Source of the DNA: JAHZMA01 sp965205905
Lineage (GTDB): Bacteria; Pseudomonadota; Alphaproteobacteria; JABAAW01; JAHZMA01
Direction of reading: 5' to 3'
Length of the DNA: 64,000 nucleotides
Assembly (NCBI GenBank): GCA_965205905.1
Contig: CBDBHZ010000011.1
Coordinates: 124,001 to 188,000, forward strand
In this document: positions 26,716-36,187 of the stretch, in pieces
Layout of the letters: the number at the start of each line of letters is the position of its first letter
Position numbering within the stretch: the stretch's first letter is position 1
Program-made: the position numbers and the translations under genes
The notes under the pieces: generated by a model
The model's input: the letters and a program-made list of their open reading frames with translations, nothing else
What the model was told of the DNA's origin: nothing
Databases searched by the model: none

Positions 26716-28488
26716 TTATTCGGCTGGTCTTATATCGCTCAGATGCAAATCAACGCGCTTTCGCCCCTGATATTCATTCACCCTTAAATAGCCTGCCACA
26801 TCTATGAACTGCGCCGATTGCTGATAATGTTGCACCGCTTCTAATACGGGATTCGGCGCGGAAAACATTACCATGCGTAAATTCTCACCTGCCTGATTTT
26901 GCCCCGTTACCTGCAAATGGGTTTTGTTCTTCCCCACCAGCTGATGATATGTAACCCTTAATTGCGGCACCATCACCATCGGCTCTTGATTGCCATTGCC
27001 GAACGGGCTTAATTTTTCTAGCCAAGTAATTTGCGAATTGCCTAATTGCGGAATCGTGCATATCACATCAATATCAAGCAAGAATTTCTTTTGCTTGGTG
27101 AGGTTTTCTACGCCCTGTAATTTTTGTTGCAAGAATTGCCGAAATGCTTCTTCTTGCGCTTGCATCAATCCAAAACCGCCTGCCATTTTATGACCGCCTG
27201 CACGGCTTAAAATTTTTACATCAACCGCCTGCTTTAGCAAAGAAGCAATATCGATACCGCTGACCGACCGCGCCGAGCCTGTGCCATAACCATTATCGTC
27301 ATAGCTAACCACCAAAGCTGGCACATGATAGGTTTCTTTTAGCCTGCCTGCAACAATTCCAGTAACGCCAATATGTAAATTATCTGCCGCCACCAAAATC
27401 ACATTATCATCTTCCCAGCCATAATTTCGCACCAAAATATTGGCTGATTTTAGGGTATCGATTTGGATTTGCGAACGTAGCGTATTGAGTTTTTTTAGCC
27501 TATCAGATTCATGGTTGGCTTGTTCTTCGGTTTCGCTTATCAGCAATTGCGTGGCAACCATACTTTCACCCATGCGCCCACCCGCATTCAGTGCAGGTGC
27601 AAGCCCGAATGAAATATCTTCACTATTATTGATGCTTTTGCCGTTACGCATCAGCTGATTCAGTGATTGAAGCCCGATATTGCCCATGCGATTCATCATC
27701 TTCAACCCTTGCGTAACAAAGGCGCGATTCAAGCCCAATAGTGGCATCACATCAGCAATGGTGGCAAGCGCAACCAAATCAAGTTCTGCCATTAAATCAG
27801 GCAACTCAGTTAACCCGCATTCATCACGCAAACAGCGATTCAGTCCAATCAATGTGAGGTAACAGATAGCGGCGGCGCAAATCTGTTTGTGTCCTGATTT
27901 ATCATCTTTCCGCATCGGGTTCACAAACGCATAAAATGGGTGATTATCTGATATTGTCTGATGATGGTCAAACACCAATATATCAGTGCCAAAATCGCTC
28001 GGCAAATCAAAGCCCGTGCCACAATCAGCGCATAATATTAACTCAGCCCCTTGCGCCTGCAATGATTGTAACGGTTCAAGCCGAACGCCATAGCCATCTT
28101 TTTCGCGGCTTGGAATATAAAATAAAAACGGCACATTCAATGCGCGGAAATAGCGGATAAACAAAGCGGCAGAACAAGCGCCATCAACATCATAATCACT
28201 GTAAATCGCGATGGTTTCTTGATGAATCACCGCTTCAGCCAAACGTTGCACTGCTTTTTGCATATCAGGAAATAGATAAGGGTCGGGCAAAAGATTTTTA
28301 AGACGCGGTTCAAAAAAATCAGAAATTTGTTCGGGCTTAATGCCCCGCATCTCTAATATTTTGCGTAAAAAATCAGGTAATTCTTTGGTGAGTGGATTCT
28401 CTTCTGGATGCTGATAGTTGGCGATTTGCCAATCTTTACCCAATATCGATGGATGATTGCTCACAGCATTTGATTTTGAATAATCCAT
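26716..28488 (-). CDS. recJ: Single-stranded-DNA-specific exonuclease
   Basis: 590 residues. The DHH phosphoesterase domain has IAIYSDYDVDGACSAAL, LILCADCGTG, ILVFDHHQ and FVNPMR. The DHHA1 part has SRAGGHKMAGGFGL, and a C-terminal OB-fold follows. It degrades single-stranded DNA 5' to 3' in recombination and mismatch repair. Its start overlaps the end of glpX by 28 nt, so the two are probably co-transcribed. Confidence 0.96.
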   Translation of the reverse strand: MDYSKSNAVSNHPSILGKDWQIANYQHPEENPLTKELPDFLRKILEMRGIKPEQISDFFEPRLKNLLPDPYLFPDMQKAVQRLAEAVIHQETIAIYSDYDVDGACSAALFIRYFRALNVPFLFYIPSREKDGYGVRLEPLQSLQAQGAELILCADCGTGFDLPSDFGTDILVFDHHQTISDNHPFYAFVNPMRKDDKSGHKQICAAAICYLTLIGLNRCLRDECGLTELPDLMAELDLVALATIADVMPLLGLNRAFVTQGLKMMNRMGNIGLQSLNQLMRNGKSINNSEDISFGLAPALNAGGRMGESMVATQLLISETEEQANHESDRLKKLNTLRSQIQIDTLKSANILVRNYGWEDDNVILVAADNLHIGVTGIVAGRLKETYHVPALVVSYDDNGYGTGSARSVSGIDIASLLKQAVDVKILSRAGGHKMAGGFGLMQAQEEAFRQFLQQKLQGVENLTKQKKFLLDIDVICTIPQLGNSQITWLEKLSPFGNGNQEPMVMVPQLRVTYHQLVGKNKTHLQVTGQNQAGENLRMVMFSAPNPVLEAVQHYQQSAQFIDVAGYLRVNEYQGRKRVDLHLSDIRPAE

Positions 28489-29423
28489 TGCGAGCGGCTA
28501 TAGGCATCAATCACCAATGTATTGACAGCATATTTGCCATTTTTACAACGCACACCCTTCATCAATGCACCATCAGTAACGGCAGCAGCGCAAAAAATCA
28601 TTTCATCGCCAGCGGCGAGTTCGTTGATGCTATAAATTTTATCAAAATCAGTGATACCTATTTTGCTAGCACGTCCGCGCTCATCATCATTGCGAAACAG
28701 TAACTGTCCCTGAAAATCGCCACCAATCGCCCGTAACGCACAAGCCGTTAACACACCTTCTGGCGCACCGCCACTGCCCATATAAATATCAACATTATTG
28801 TGACTTGGCACAGTTTCCATCGCGCCGAAAATATCGCCATCGCCAATCAGTTTAATCCGCCCGCCTGCGCTTAACACTTGCTCTATCACGGGCTGATTGC
28901 GCTCACGGTCTAGCAAACAAACCGTAACATCTTTGATATTTTTATCCAATGCTTTGGCAACAATCGTCATATTTTCTTTCACTGAATTTTGCAATGATAC
29001 TTGCCCTTGTGGCACTTTTGGTCCGACAGCGATTTTTTGCATATAGACATCTGGCGCATGAAGGAACGCGCCCTTTGGTGCAAACGCAATCACTGCCAGC
29101 GAATTCTTGCCTTGCGTGGCGCAAATGGTTGTGCCTTCTAATGGGTCAAGTGCGATATCCACTTCCACCGCATTTTCTAAATTTTCATGCCCTGTACCGA
29201 CTTTCTCGCCAATATACAGCATGGGTGCTTCATCGCGTTCACCCTCGCCAATCACGACTGTGCCAGCAATATCAAGCTGCATCAAAGATGAACGCATCGC
29301 ATCAACTGCCGCTTGGTCTGCCGCTTTATCGTTACCGCGCCCAATCCAATCATGGCAGGCGATGGCTGCCCGCTCGGCAACATGAACAGCACTATAAACT
29401 AAAGAGAAGGGGAGTTTATTCAT
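28461..29423 (-). CDS. glpX: Class II fructose-1,6-bisphosphatase
   Basis: 320 residues from ATG 29423, with GGAA upstream; an in-frame TTG 12 nt earlier is less likely. GlpX motifs: VIGEGERDEAPMLYIGE, DIALDPLEGTTICA and YMGSGGAPEGVLTACALRA. It removes the 1-phosphate of fructose-1,6-bisphosphate in gluconeogenesis. No class I enzyme is seen in the window. Confidence 0.96.
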   Translation of the reverse strand: MNKLPFSLVYSAVHVAERAAIACHDWIGRGNDKAADQAAVDAMRSSLMQLDIAGTVVIGEGERDEAPMLYIGEKVGTGHENLENAVEVDIALDPLEGTTICATQGKNSLAVIAFAPKGAFLHAPDVYMQKIAVGPKVPQGQVSLQNSVKENMTIVAKALDKNIKDVTVCLLDRERNQPVIEQVLSAGGRIKLIGDGDIFGAMETVPSHNNVDIYMGSGGAPEGVLTACALRAIGGDFQGQLLFRNDDERGRASKIGITDFDKIYSINELAAGDEMIFCAAAVTDGALMKGVRCKNGKYAVNTLVIDAYSRSQWIIQNQML

Positions 29424-29438
29424 AGGAAATTCCAAAAA

Positions 29439-30422
29439 TTACATAAATAAAGGCGCGTCAGCTGGCATATTGGCATAAAGCCCTGCCACATATTCGCCAT
29501 AGCCGTTATAAATACGCGTTGGCACGCGTCCGTTACTGCCCAGCAATCTTTCTGTGGCTTGCGACCAACGGCGATGCGGCACTTCAGGATTAACATTTGC
29601 CCAAAAACCATATTCCTTAGGGCCGCTTTCTTCCCAGAAACTAACGGGACGGTCTTTGGTAAATTGAATCTTCACGATTGATTTGATAGATTTAAACCCA
29701 TATTTCCATGGCAATACCAAGCGTAGCGGTGCGCCATTTTGTTTCGGCATCGGTTTGCCATAAAGCCCTGTGGCAATGAAACATAATTCATTCATCGCTT
29801 CTTCTACCGTTACGCCTTCCAGATAAGGCCAAGGATGCCAAGGTTGGCTTACGCCCGGCATGGTTTCAGGGTCTGCCAATGTTTCAAAACTAATATATTT
29901 CGCGTCACTTTTGGGTTTAGCAAATTTAACCAAATGCTTCATTTCAAAGCCCGACCATGGCACCGTCATCGCCCATGCTTCCACACAGCGATGCCTCATA
30001 ATTCTTTCTTCAAGGGGCATTTGCCGCACCAATTTATCAAAATCCACGGTCATTGGCTTTTCAACCAAACCTTCAATCCGCACCTGCCATGGGCTGATTT
30101 TTAATTTCTGCGCGCTATTGGCAATGCTTTTATGCGAGCCAAATTCATAAAAATTATTATAGGTGGTAGCATAGCGTTCGCCAGTTAATTCGCGCTCACC
30201 CTTATATTTAGGATTGTTCTTAACGGGATATAAATCTTTCCACGGATTAAGACTGGCATCAGCATATGCTGCGGGCGCGTGAAGCGCACCTGCCATCATC
30301 GCACCGCTAGCGACGCCGCCAATACCCATTTTTTGCAGCCATTGCCGTCTGTTTAAGTAAATTTTTTCATCAGTTGCTGCTGATTCTGGCAAATGCCAAC
30401 CAGGGCGTTTTAAATAAATCAT
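29439..30422 (-). CDS. msrP: Protein-methionine-sulfoxide reductase, molybdenum catalytic subunit
   Basis: 327 residues. A Tat-type leader (NRRQWLQKMGIGGVASGAMM) directs folded export. The sulfite-oxidase fold carries the Mo-ligand Cys in RHRCVEAWAMTVPWSG, plus PRLVLPWKYGFKSIK (in approximate form) for pterin binding. MsrP repairs oxidised methionines of periplasmic proteins with electrons from MsrQ. No msrQ is adjacent, so its partner must be elsewhere. Confidence 0.95.
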   Translation of the reverse strand: MIYLKRPGWHLPESAATDEKIYLNRRQWLQKMGIGGVASGAMMAGALHAPAAYADASLNPWKDLYPVKNNPKYKGERELTGERYATTYNNFYEFGSHKSIANSAQKLKISPWQVRIEGLVEKPMTVDFDKLVRQMPLEERIMRHRCVEAWAMTVPWSGFEMKHLVKFAKPKSDAKYISFETLADPETMPGVSQPWHPWPYLEGVTVEEAMNELCFIATGLYGKPMPKQNGAPLRLVLPWKYGFKSIKSIVKIQFTKDRPVSFWEESGPKEYGFWANVNPEVPHRRWSQATERLLGSNGRVPTRIYNGYGEYVAGLYANMPADAPLFM

Positions 30423-30501
30423 GTTATCACCTTAATATCCATTATTTTTCAACGGAATTATAAGCCAATTCAGCCTTAAAGTCAAGAAAACCCTTATCGC
30501 A

Positions 30502-31008
30502 TTATCGTTCAGCAAAATACCGCTTAATCAGCATATATGGAAAACCGCGATTGCGTAATTTTTGTTCGGCAGTCTCATCAGTTTGCAAATGTAATTTGCG
30601 CTTGCTTGCATAGATTTGCAAAGCATCAAATTCGGTATCAGGATTATCTTCCATCATTTGTGAGAACATCGAATCAATCATATCAGACTCAATTCCTTGC
30701 TGATACAGCTTCATTTTCACCATCATTAATGAATCACCTTTGCCAAAACGCGAGGCACATCGCACCTCGACAAATTTCTCATCATCAATGAATTTTCCCT
30801 GCTGTAATTTATCGATAATATCAGGAATCAGCAAATAGGCGCGACGTTCCTCTGTCTCATCATCAGCATATTTTTTGATATAACGTTGTAAAACTTCTTT
30901 GAGGCGGTTTGCGCTACCGCCATAACGCCCTGCATGATGAAGTGCTCTGCGATAAAGTCCGCTTTGTGTTATGCGCGGATTTGTTTCATCATCATCGGCT
31001 GATGACAT
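30502..31008 (-). CDS. recX: RecX family regulatory protein
   Basis: 168 residues, mostly helical. YLLIPDIIDKLQQGKFIDDEKF, ASRFGKGDS and IKRYFAE, with intervening helices, match RecX three-helix repeats, which bind the RecA filament and dampen its activity. recA is not in the window. Its ATG shares one base with the ilvE stop (TAATG), so it is coupled to ilvE. Confidence 0.8.
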   Translation of the reverse strand: MSSADDDETNPRITQSGLYRRALHHAGRYGGSANRLKEVLQRYIKKYADDETEERRAYLLIPDIIDKLQQGKFIDDEKFVEVRCASRFGKGDSLMMVKMKLYQQGIESDMIDSMFSQMMEDNPDTEFDALQIYASKRKLHLQTDETAEQKLRNRGFPYMLIKRYFAER

Positions 31009-31874
31009 TATCCACCATTCACCAATTTATCATATTCTTCCATCATCATTTTGCAGATTTTAGAGGGCGTGAATGCGACATCATCAATCTGACGCACGGG
31101 CGTGATTTCAGCCGCTGTGCCTGTTAAAAATACCTCGTCCGCTTTTTTAATATCATCGGGCATGATGCGCGTTTCCACCACTTCAATTCCATTTTTCTTG
31201 GCAATATCCATCGCGGTGCGGCGCGTGATACCATCTAGCACGCAATCAACAATCGGCGTTAATAATTTACCATCAACCACAAAAAAGATATTCGCGCCAG
31301 TGGCTTCGGTAACATAGCCACGATAATCTAGCATCAGCGCATCATCAAAACCCATTCGTTCGGTTTCGTGCTTGGCAAGCGTGCAAATCATATATAAGCC
31401 TGCTGCTTTACTTTTAACGGGCGCGCTCTCAGCGGAAGGGCGACGCCATTTTGTCGTCTTCATCGTGATGCCCTCAAATTTATTATCAAAATAATTGCCC
31501 CATTGCCATGCCGCCACCGAAACATGCACTTTGGTTGCCTGCGCCGCAATCCCCATCGCTTCAGGGCCGCGCCATGCAATCGGGCGGATATAGGCATCAG
31601 TAAGATTGTTCCGCGTTACGGATTCTTCACAAGCCTTCGTCATCACATCAAGCGAGAATGGCATCTCATAATCCAGTAATTTTGCCGATGCCTCTAGCCT
31701 TTCAAGATGTTCTTGCAGTTTGAAGATTTTACCCTGATAGGCACGAATGCCTTCAAACACTGCCGAGCCATAATGAAGCCCGTGCGTTATCACATGCAAT
31801 TTTGCATCACGCCAATCTACAAATTCACCATCTAACCAAATAAAACCATCACGTTGGTCAAAAGCTAATGCCAT
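31008..31874 (-). CDS. ilvE: Branched-chain amino acid aminotransferase
   Basis: 288 residues, a fold type IV PLP enzyme. It has HGLHYGSAVFEGIRAY, PLP Lys in KSKAAGLYM, and GFDDALMLDYRGYVTEATG, then FLTGTAAEITPV. It transfers amino groups between glutamate and Leu/Ile/Val. It is divergent from the marR-type gene across about 95 bp, which contains an inverted repeat. Confidence 0.95.
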   Translation of the reverse strand: MALAFDQRDGFIWLDGEFVDWRDAKLHVITHGLHYGSAVFEGIRAYQGKIFKLQEHLERLEASAKLLDYEMPFSLDVMTKACEESVTRNNLTDAYIRPIAWRGPEAMGIAAQATKVHVSVAAWQWGNYFDNKFEGITMKTTKWRRPSAESAPVKSKAAGLYMICTLAKHETERMGFDDALMLDYRGYVTEATGANIFFVVDGKLLTPIVDCVLDGITRRTAMDIAKKNGIEVVETRIMPDDIKKADEVFLTGTAAEITPVRQIDDVAFTPSKICKMMMEEYDKLVNGG

Positions 31875-31911
31875 TTTTGACTCCCTTTACAATCTGATAT
31901 AAAACATATTA

Positions 31912-31933
31912 TGATAGCTTAAAGTTACTATCA
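31912..31933. promoter_or_regulatory. Inverted repeat, candidate MarR-type operator
   Basis: TGATAG-N10-CTATCA lies between ilvE and the divergent marR-type gene. It is of a size a dimeric winged-helix regulator could bind, and could control both directions. Only the symmetry is seen; binding is inferred. Confidence 0.4.
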
Positions 31934-31968
31934 AAAAGATGCAAGTGTTATTTATCAAGAGGTGAGAA

Positions 31969-32433
31969 ATGAATAATCCACTTTATTTAAGCCCACATTC
32001 ACTCAATCATTGTTTGCGCGATTTATTGCTAACCGCCCGCCATATTGAAGACACCCTCAAAGATATTTTGGCGCAATATGGTCTATCGCTGAAACATTAT
32101 CGCATCTTGCTTTGTTTGGCGAATGAGCCGCCATTATCGCCCACAATGTTACAAAAAAAACTATGCCTGCATAAGCAATCACTGCATGAGGCAATGATAA
32201 ATTTACGCGATGATGATTACGTTACCATCACTGCCAGCCGCCGCGACCACCGCATTAAATTATTCAGCCTTAGCGAGAAAGGTAATATTTTATGGAATGA
32301 TATTTTCACCAAATGCTCATCAATGCAGGTGATGCAATCGGTTTTTCAAGAGGCAAAACAGCAACAGGTTCAAGATTATCAAATCATTGCCGAAAAACTA
32401 TATGATTCACTTGATGCGAATGCATTAAAATAA
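31969..32433 (+). CDS. MarR-family transcriptional regulator
   Basis: 154 residues with a winged-helix centre (LANEPPLSPTMLQKKLCLHK, then the wing DDYVTITASRRDHRIKLFSL). In alphaproteobacteria a MarR protein of this kind (PetP) often precedes an OmpR-type regulator, as it does here 18 nt downstream. ATG at 31969 follows GAGGTGAG. Its ligand and targets are unknown. Confidence 0.9.
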   Translation: MNNPLYLSPHSLNHCLRDLLLTARHIEDTLKDILAQYGLSLKHYRILLCLANEPPLSPTMLQKKLCLHKQSLHEAMINLRDDDYVTITASRRDHRIKLFSLSEKGNILWNDIFTKCSSMQVMQSVFQEAKQQQVQDYQIIAEKLYDSLDANALK

Positions 32434-32451
32434 TGGTAAGGTATTAATATT

Positions 32452-33153
32452 ATGAAGAAACGTAACTACCATTTGCTTGTGATTGATGATGATAACCGTC
32501 TGCGCGAATTATTGCGCCGCTATCTATCTGACCATCATTTTAATGTAACATTGGCTGCCAATACTGATGATGCGCGTCAACAAATGGACCGCATGATTTT
32601 TGATTTGCTAATTGTAGATGTGCTGATGCCGGGCGAGAATGGTTTAGAATTTGTGCAAACTTTGCGCGGGCTTTCATCAAAAATTCCTGTGCTGATGCTA
32701 ACCGCAATGGGCGAGCCTGAACAAAGATTGCAAGGGTTTGAAGCAGGCGCGAATGATTACCTGACCAAGCCGTTTGAACCGAAAGAATTGCTGATACGCA
32801 TTCAAAATATTTTGCAACGCAACGATAATCAAAACGGTAATTTACAAGATGAGAAAATTATTTTAGGCGAATTGCATTTTGATATTGTGCGGGGTGAATT
32901 ATGGCATGATAGCCAACATATCCGCCTAACGGGTTCGGAAATCACTCTGTTGCAAGTATTGGCAGAACGTATGGGCAATGCGGTGAGCCGTGAAGCACTC
33001 ACCACTCTATGCAAGATTGATGGCGGAGTGCGGGCGATTGATGTGGTGGTAACAAGGGTGAGGCGCAAGATTGAAAGCGACCCTAAAAATCCGCGCTATT
33101 TAATGACGGTGCGTGGCAAAGGCTATGTTTTACGCCCCGATAGCGCGTCATAA
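32452..33153 (+). CDS. OmpR-family response regulator
   Basis: 233 residues. The receiver domain has VIDDDNRL acidic residues, phospho-acceptor Asp in LLIVDVLMPGENG (near 57) and Lys in YLTKPFEP. The DNA-binding winged helix covers about 135-230 (LTGSEITLLQVLAER, VVTRVRRKIESDP, VRGKGYVL). It pairs with the kinase 27 nt downstream. It is similar in place to PetR/OmpR of alphaproteobacteria. The tandem outer-membrane genes just after the kinase are plausible targets. Confidence 0.95.
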   Translation: MKKRNYHLLVIDDDNRLRELLRRYLSDHHFNVTLAANTDDARQQMDRMIFDLLIVDVLMPGENGLEFVQTLRGLSSKIPVLMLTAMGEPEQRLQGFEAGANDYLTKPFEPKELLIRIQNILQRNDNQNGNLQDEKIILGELHFDIVRGELWHDSQHIRLTGSEITLLQVLAERMGNAVSREALTTLCKIDGGVRAIDVVVTRVRRKIESDPKNPRYLMTVRGKGYVLRPDSAS

Positions 33154-33180
33154 AGCGCATTATAATATCGCGTTACCATC

Positions 33181-34521
33181 ATGGCAAAAAATCAAACAAG
33201 CGTTATCAGACATGCCTTTCGGGCGATTTTACCCAAAACATTATTTGGGCGGTCTCTGCTGATTATCATCACGCCACTGATTGTGGTACAGGTGGTTACG
33301 GCTTACGCTTTTTTTAACCGCCATTGGGATACGGTTAGCTATTCATTGGCGCAATCGATTGTTGGCGAAATTATTTATGTGATGGAAGATGCCCGCGTGC
33401 GCCCCGAAAATTTTGCCAATGTCAGTGATTTATTTAATGATTATTTGAATTTGCAATTCTCACTTTTTCCGGGTGATATTTTAGATGTTACCGCCTTGCA
33501 GAAACAAAATTTTGGGTTATTTGCCAGCCGTCTCAATAGCTCGCTTGCCGAACGGGTGAAGCGTCCGTTTTTGATTGATACGGTCTCGTTCAAAGAACAG
33601 GTGGTGGTGCAGATTCAATTAGCCGAAGGGGTGATGCAAGTGGTGATACCGCAAGAGCGGATTTTTTCCACCACCACATACGCGTTTATTCTATGGATGG
33701 TCGGCACATCTTTGATTATTTTTATGGTGGCGTCTTTATTTATGCGTAATCAGGTGCGTCCGATTCAGCGTCTATCGGAAGTGGCGGAACGGTTTGGCAA
33801 GGGTGAGGATATTACCGATACGCTGAAATATCAAGGTGCGCTAGAGGTGAAAAGTGCCTCGCTTGCTTTTAACCGTATGCGTAACCGTATCTTTCGGCAA
33901 ATGCGGCAACGCACCGATATGCTTTCAGGCGTATCGCATGATTTACGCACTCCGCTCACCCGTATGAAATTACAGCTAGCGATGATGGGTGATAGCCAAG
34001 ATATTGAAGAATTGAAAAATGATATTTTCGATATGGAACATATGATTGAGGATTATCTGGCATTTGCGCGTGGTGAAGAAAATGAGAAGCCACGTAAAAT
34101 TTTGCTCAATAAAATTATCGAAAATATTTATGATGATTATGCGCGCACTGGTTTTTTACTGCATTATCATTTGGAAGGCACGCTACCCTTAACGGGGCGA
34201 CCCAATGCACTGAAACGGTGCGTTACCAATCTGGTTGGCAATGCCCGCCGCTATGCCGATAATGTCTGGTTGCAGGCAGGCAATCGCGGTGATGAGGTGG
34301 AGATTTTAATTGATGATGATGGTCCGGGCATTCCTACCCGTTCACGTAAAGATGTGTTTAAGCCGTTTTTCCGCCTTGATACCTCGCGCAATCCTAAAAC
34401 CGGTGGCACGGGATTGGGCTTGGCGATTGCCCGCGATATTGCCCGCATTCATGGCGGCGATATTAGTTTAAGCAAATCACCGCAAGGGGGTTTACGCGTG
34501 CAAATAAGGTTGCCGATATGA
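33181..34521 (+). CDS. EnvZ-like sensor histidine kinase
   Basis: 446 residues. Two membrane helices (about 24-43 and 172-192) flank a periplasmic sensor of about 125 residues. HAMP follows, then the H box SHDLRTPLTRMKL (near 257) and the ATPase domain with N box NLVGNARRYADN, DDGPGIP and GGTGLGLAIARD. It phosphorylates the adjacent regulator. Its stop overlaps the start of the first array gene (ATGA at 34518), which links envelope sensing to the array. Confidence 0.95.
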   Translation: MAKNQTSVIRHAFRAILPKTLFGRSLLIIITPLIVVQVVTAYAFFNRHWDTVSYSLAQSIVGEIIYVMEDARVRPENFANVSDLFNDYLNLQFSLFPGDILDVTALQKQNFGLFASRLNSSLAERVKRPFLIDTVSFKEQVVVQIQLAEGVMQVVIPQERIFSTTTYAFILWMVGTSLIIFMVASLFMRNQVRPIQRLSEVAERFGKGEDITDTLKYQGALEVKSASLAFNRMRNRIFRQMRQRTDMLSGVSHDLRTPLTRMKLQLAMMGDSQDIEELKNDIFDMEHMIEDYLAFARGEENEKPRKILLNKIIENIYDDYARTGFLLHYHLEGTLPLTGRPNALKRCVTNLVGNARRYADNVWLQAGNRGDEVEILIDDDGPGIPTRSRKDVFKPFFRLDTSRNPKTGGTGLGLAIARDIARIHGGDISLSKSPQGGLRVQIRLPI

Positions 34522-35327
34522 AACAATTACATTCTCATATCAAACCATTCGCGCTTATATTGTTTATCGCATCATTTTCTTTGCCGACTCATCATGCCAA
34601 TGCACAGGCAACTGGGGTAGATGAAACAATAAATCAAGAAGCGATCGCTATAGACCAAAAAGTGGATACAGAAATTAAAGAGAGATATGGAGAATTGTTT
34701 ATATCTAGCGGATATGCGTTTCATGACGACCCTGAAATATGGAATAATAATACATTTTTTTCTTTCGGTTTTCGTAGCGTGAATGGAAATTTACAAAGCA
34801 AACGGAAAGGTTTTATTGAATATGAAGTAGCTGGTACCAATCAACCTGAGGGTGAAGATGGGTTGATAAGACACAGTTTTTATCAAAAATTAGGGTTCGG
34901 CTATATTTTCAACAAAAGCCGTGCTGAAACAACATTTTTTTCAGAATTTGGCGGTGGCTTACTCAAAAGCGTCCACTTTGTTGAAGGGGAGGCGGCATGG
35001 CGGGCACCTGCATCTGATGAAGAATATGATTATCATGTGGAGTATGAAAATTCTGGTCCGTTTCTTGGCTCTCATCCCACTGGCATCTATTTGCATCTTG
35101 CATTTGGTTTTAAGATAGAAAACCGTCATAAATTTTCTTTTTATATCCATCCTATGTATGAAGGGCCTTTATCGGCCACAGGTGAAATAAATGCACCCAG
35201 TGATAATGATGATAATCCATATCAAGAAGAGGAGCCTTATTATTATGGCGAGATTCCAGATAAGATTACCAATGCTATGGTAGGATTCCGTTATAGCTAT
35301 ATTTTGCAACCAACGGATAGTGAGTGA
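34518..35327 (+). CDS. Array protein A: secreted, predicted outer-membrane beta-barrel
   Basis: 269 residues. Signal peptide LILFIASFSLPTHHANAQ has a clear AxA cleavage site. The mature part alternates aromatic and hydrophobic residues in strand-like runs, with family blocks HDDPEIWNNN, GEDGLIRHSFYQKLGFGYIF, FFSEFGGGLLKS, EGEAAWRAPASDE, KIENRHKFSFYIHPMYEG and GFRYSYIL near the C-terminus. It is coupled to the kinase gene by ATGA. The family is unrecognised. It has the look of a small porin-like or PagL-sized barrel, but no catalytic motif is visible. Confidence 0.8.
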   Translation: MKQLHSHIKPFALILFIASFSLPTHHANAQATGVDETINQEAIAIDQKVDTEIKERYGELFISSGYAFHDDPEIWNNNTFFSFGFRSVNGNLQSKRKGFIEYEVAGTNQPEGEDGLIRHSFYQKLGFGYIFNKSRAETTFFSEFGGGLLKSVHFVEGEAAWRAPASDEEYDYHVEYENSGPFLGSHPTGIYLHLAFGFKIENRHKFSFYIHPMYEGPLSATGEINAPSDNDDNPYQEEEPYYYGEIPDKITNAMVGFRYSYILQPTDSE

Positions 35328-35331
35328 AGCC

Positions 35332-36141
35332 ATGCAAAAATTATTACATAACCCCATAACAATATCTGCGCTGTTACTCTTCGCCTTATTTTCTTTATCT
35401 GCCCAGCAAGCCCATGCACAAGAAATAAATTCACAAGAAAGTGATGCACAAGAAAGTGAGGCGCAAGAAACAGACGCACAAGAAAGTGATGCAAATAAAA
35501 CAAATAAGAGAAAAAAGAAAAAGGAATATGCAACACATCATGAAATATCAACATCATCAGGGCAAATATTTTATGATGAGCCTGAATTATGGGATAATAG
35601 ATATTATTCTGTGGCATGGCGTCATGTTACACAATATGAAGACGGTACTATTGATTATATAGGTTTTGAAGCTGCTGAAACATTGAATCACACTTCTGAT
35701 ATCGATGGGTTAACAAGACGAAGCAGCTATCAAAAAGTATCGTTTGGTTGGGTTTTCAATAAAAGCAATGCCCCAACAACATCTTTTTTCGAGCTTGGAT
35801 TCGGGTTGCTCAAAAGTAGGCACTATGTTAAAGGTGTTGCCGCATGGAATCCCAATTCTGAGACGCGTTACTATCAGCAAACCGTCTATGAAAATCGTGG
35901 TATCATTTATTTAGGTGATACTGGTTTGCTTGCTCATTTTGAGCTTGGTGTTAAGATACAAAACCGTCATCGCTTATCTTTGTATATCCAGCCAATGTTT
36001 GAGGGTGATTTTACTGCCAGAAATACGACAAATTATCAAGAAGAAGGCTCTCATTATTATGGTTCATTACCACAAGAAATTGCCAATGGTATGGCAGGAT
36101 TCCGCTATAGCTATCTTTTCGGATTTAAGTCATTTGATTAG
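35332..36141 (+). CDS. Array protein B: beta-barrel paralogue with pentapeptide repeats
   Basis: 269 residues from ATG 35332, 4 nt after the stop of A, the same junction (GTGA.GAAGCCATG type) as between E, F and G. A signal peptide ending in AHAQE is followed by five AQE-type pentapeptides (15-bp units, 35416-35490) and a basic KRKKKKE stretch before the conserved barrel. The barrel has DIDGLTRRSSYQKVSFGWVF, GVKIQNRHRLSLYIQPMFEG and GFRYSYLF. Five units and the basic linker are unlike the other members. Confidence 0.8.
   Translation: MQKLLHNPITISALLLFALFSLSAQQAHAQEINSQESDAQESEAQETDAQESDANKTNKRKKKKEYATHHEISTSSGQIFYDEPELWDNRYYSVAWRHVTQYEDGTIDYIGFEAAETLNHTSDIDGLTRRSSYQKVSFGWVFNKSNAPTTSFFELGFGLLKSRHYVKGVAAWNPNSETRYYQQTVYENRGIIYLGDTGLLAHFELGVKIQNRHRLSLYIQPMFEGDFTARNTTNYQEEGSHYYGSLPQEIANGMAGFRYSYLFGFKSFD
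35416..35490 (+). repeat. In-frame 15-bp tandem repeat in array gene B
   Basis: Five imperfect units of the GCACAAGAAAGTGAT type encode AQE-(I/S/T)-(N/D/E). They start at the predicted signal-peptide cleavage site. Unit gain or loss would change length without breaking the frame. Confidence 0.85.
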
Positions 36142-36180
36142 TGGTGTCAATATGTTATTATCGGCAGATATATTAAAGGA
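36120..36180 (+). repeat. Upstream repeat shared by array genes C and E (first copy)
   Basis: TTTAAGTCATTTGATTAGTG through CAATATGTTATTATCGGCAG, ending just before the C ribosome-binding site. A near-identical block precedes E at about 37538-37590. It could carry a promoter or simply record the duplication. Confidence 0.7.
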
Positions 36181-36187
36181 GAAGAGA

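Noticed and set aside
35915..36187. N-terminal extension of array gene C into gene B
   Set aside because: The extension is out of frame with gene B and lacks a signal peptide; the ATG at 36188 has a good ribosome-binding site and a signal peptide.
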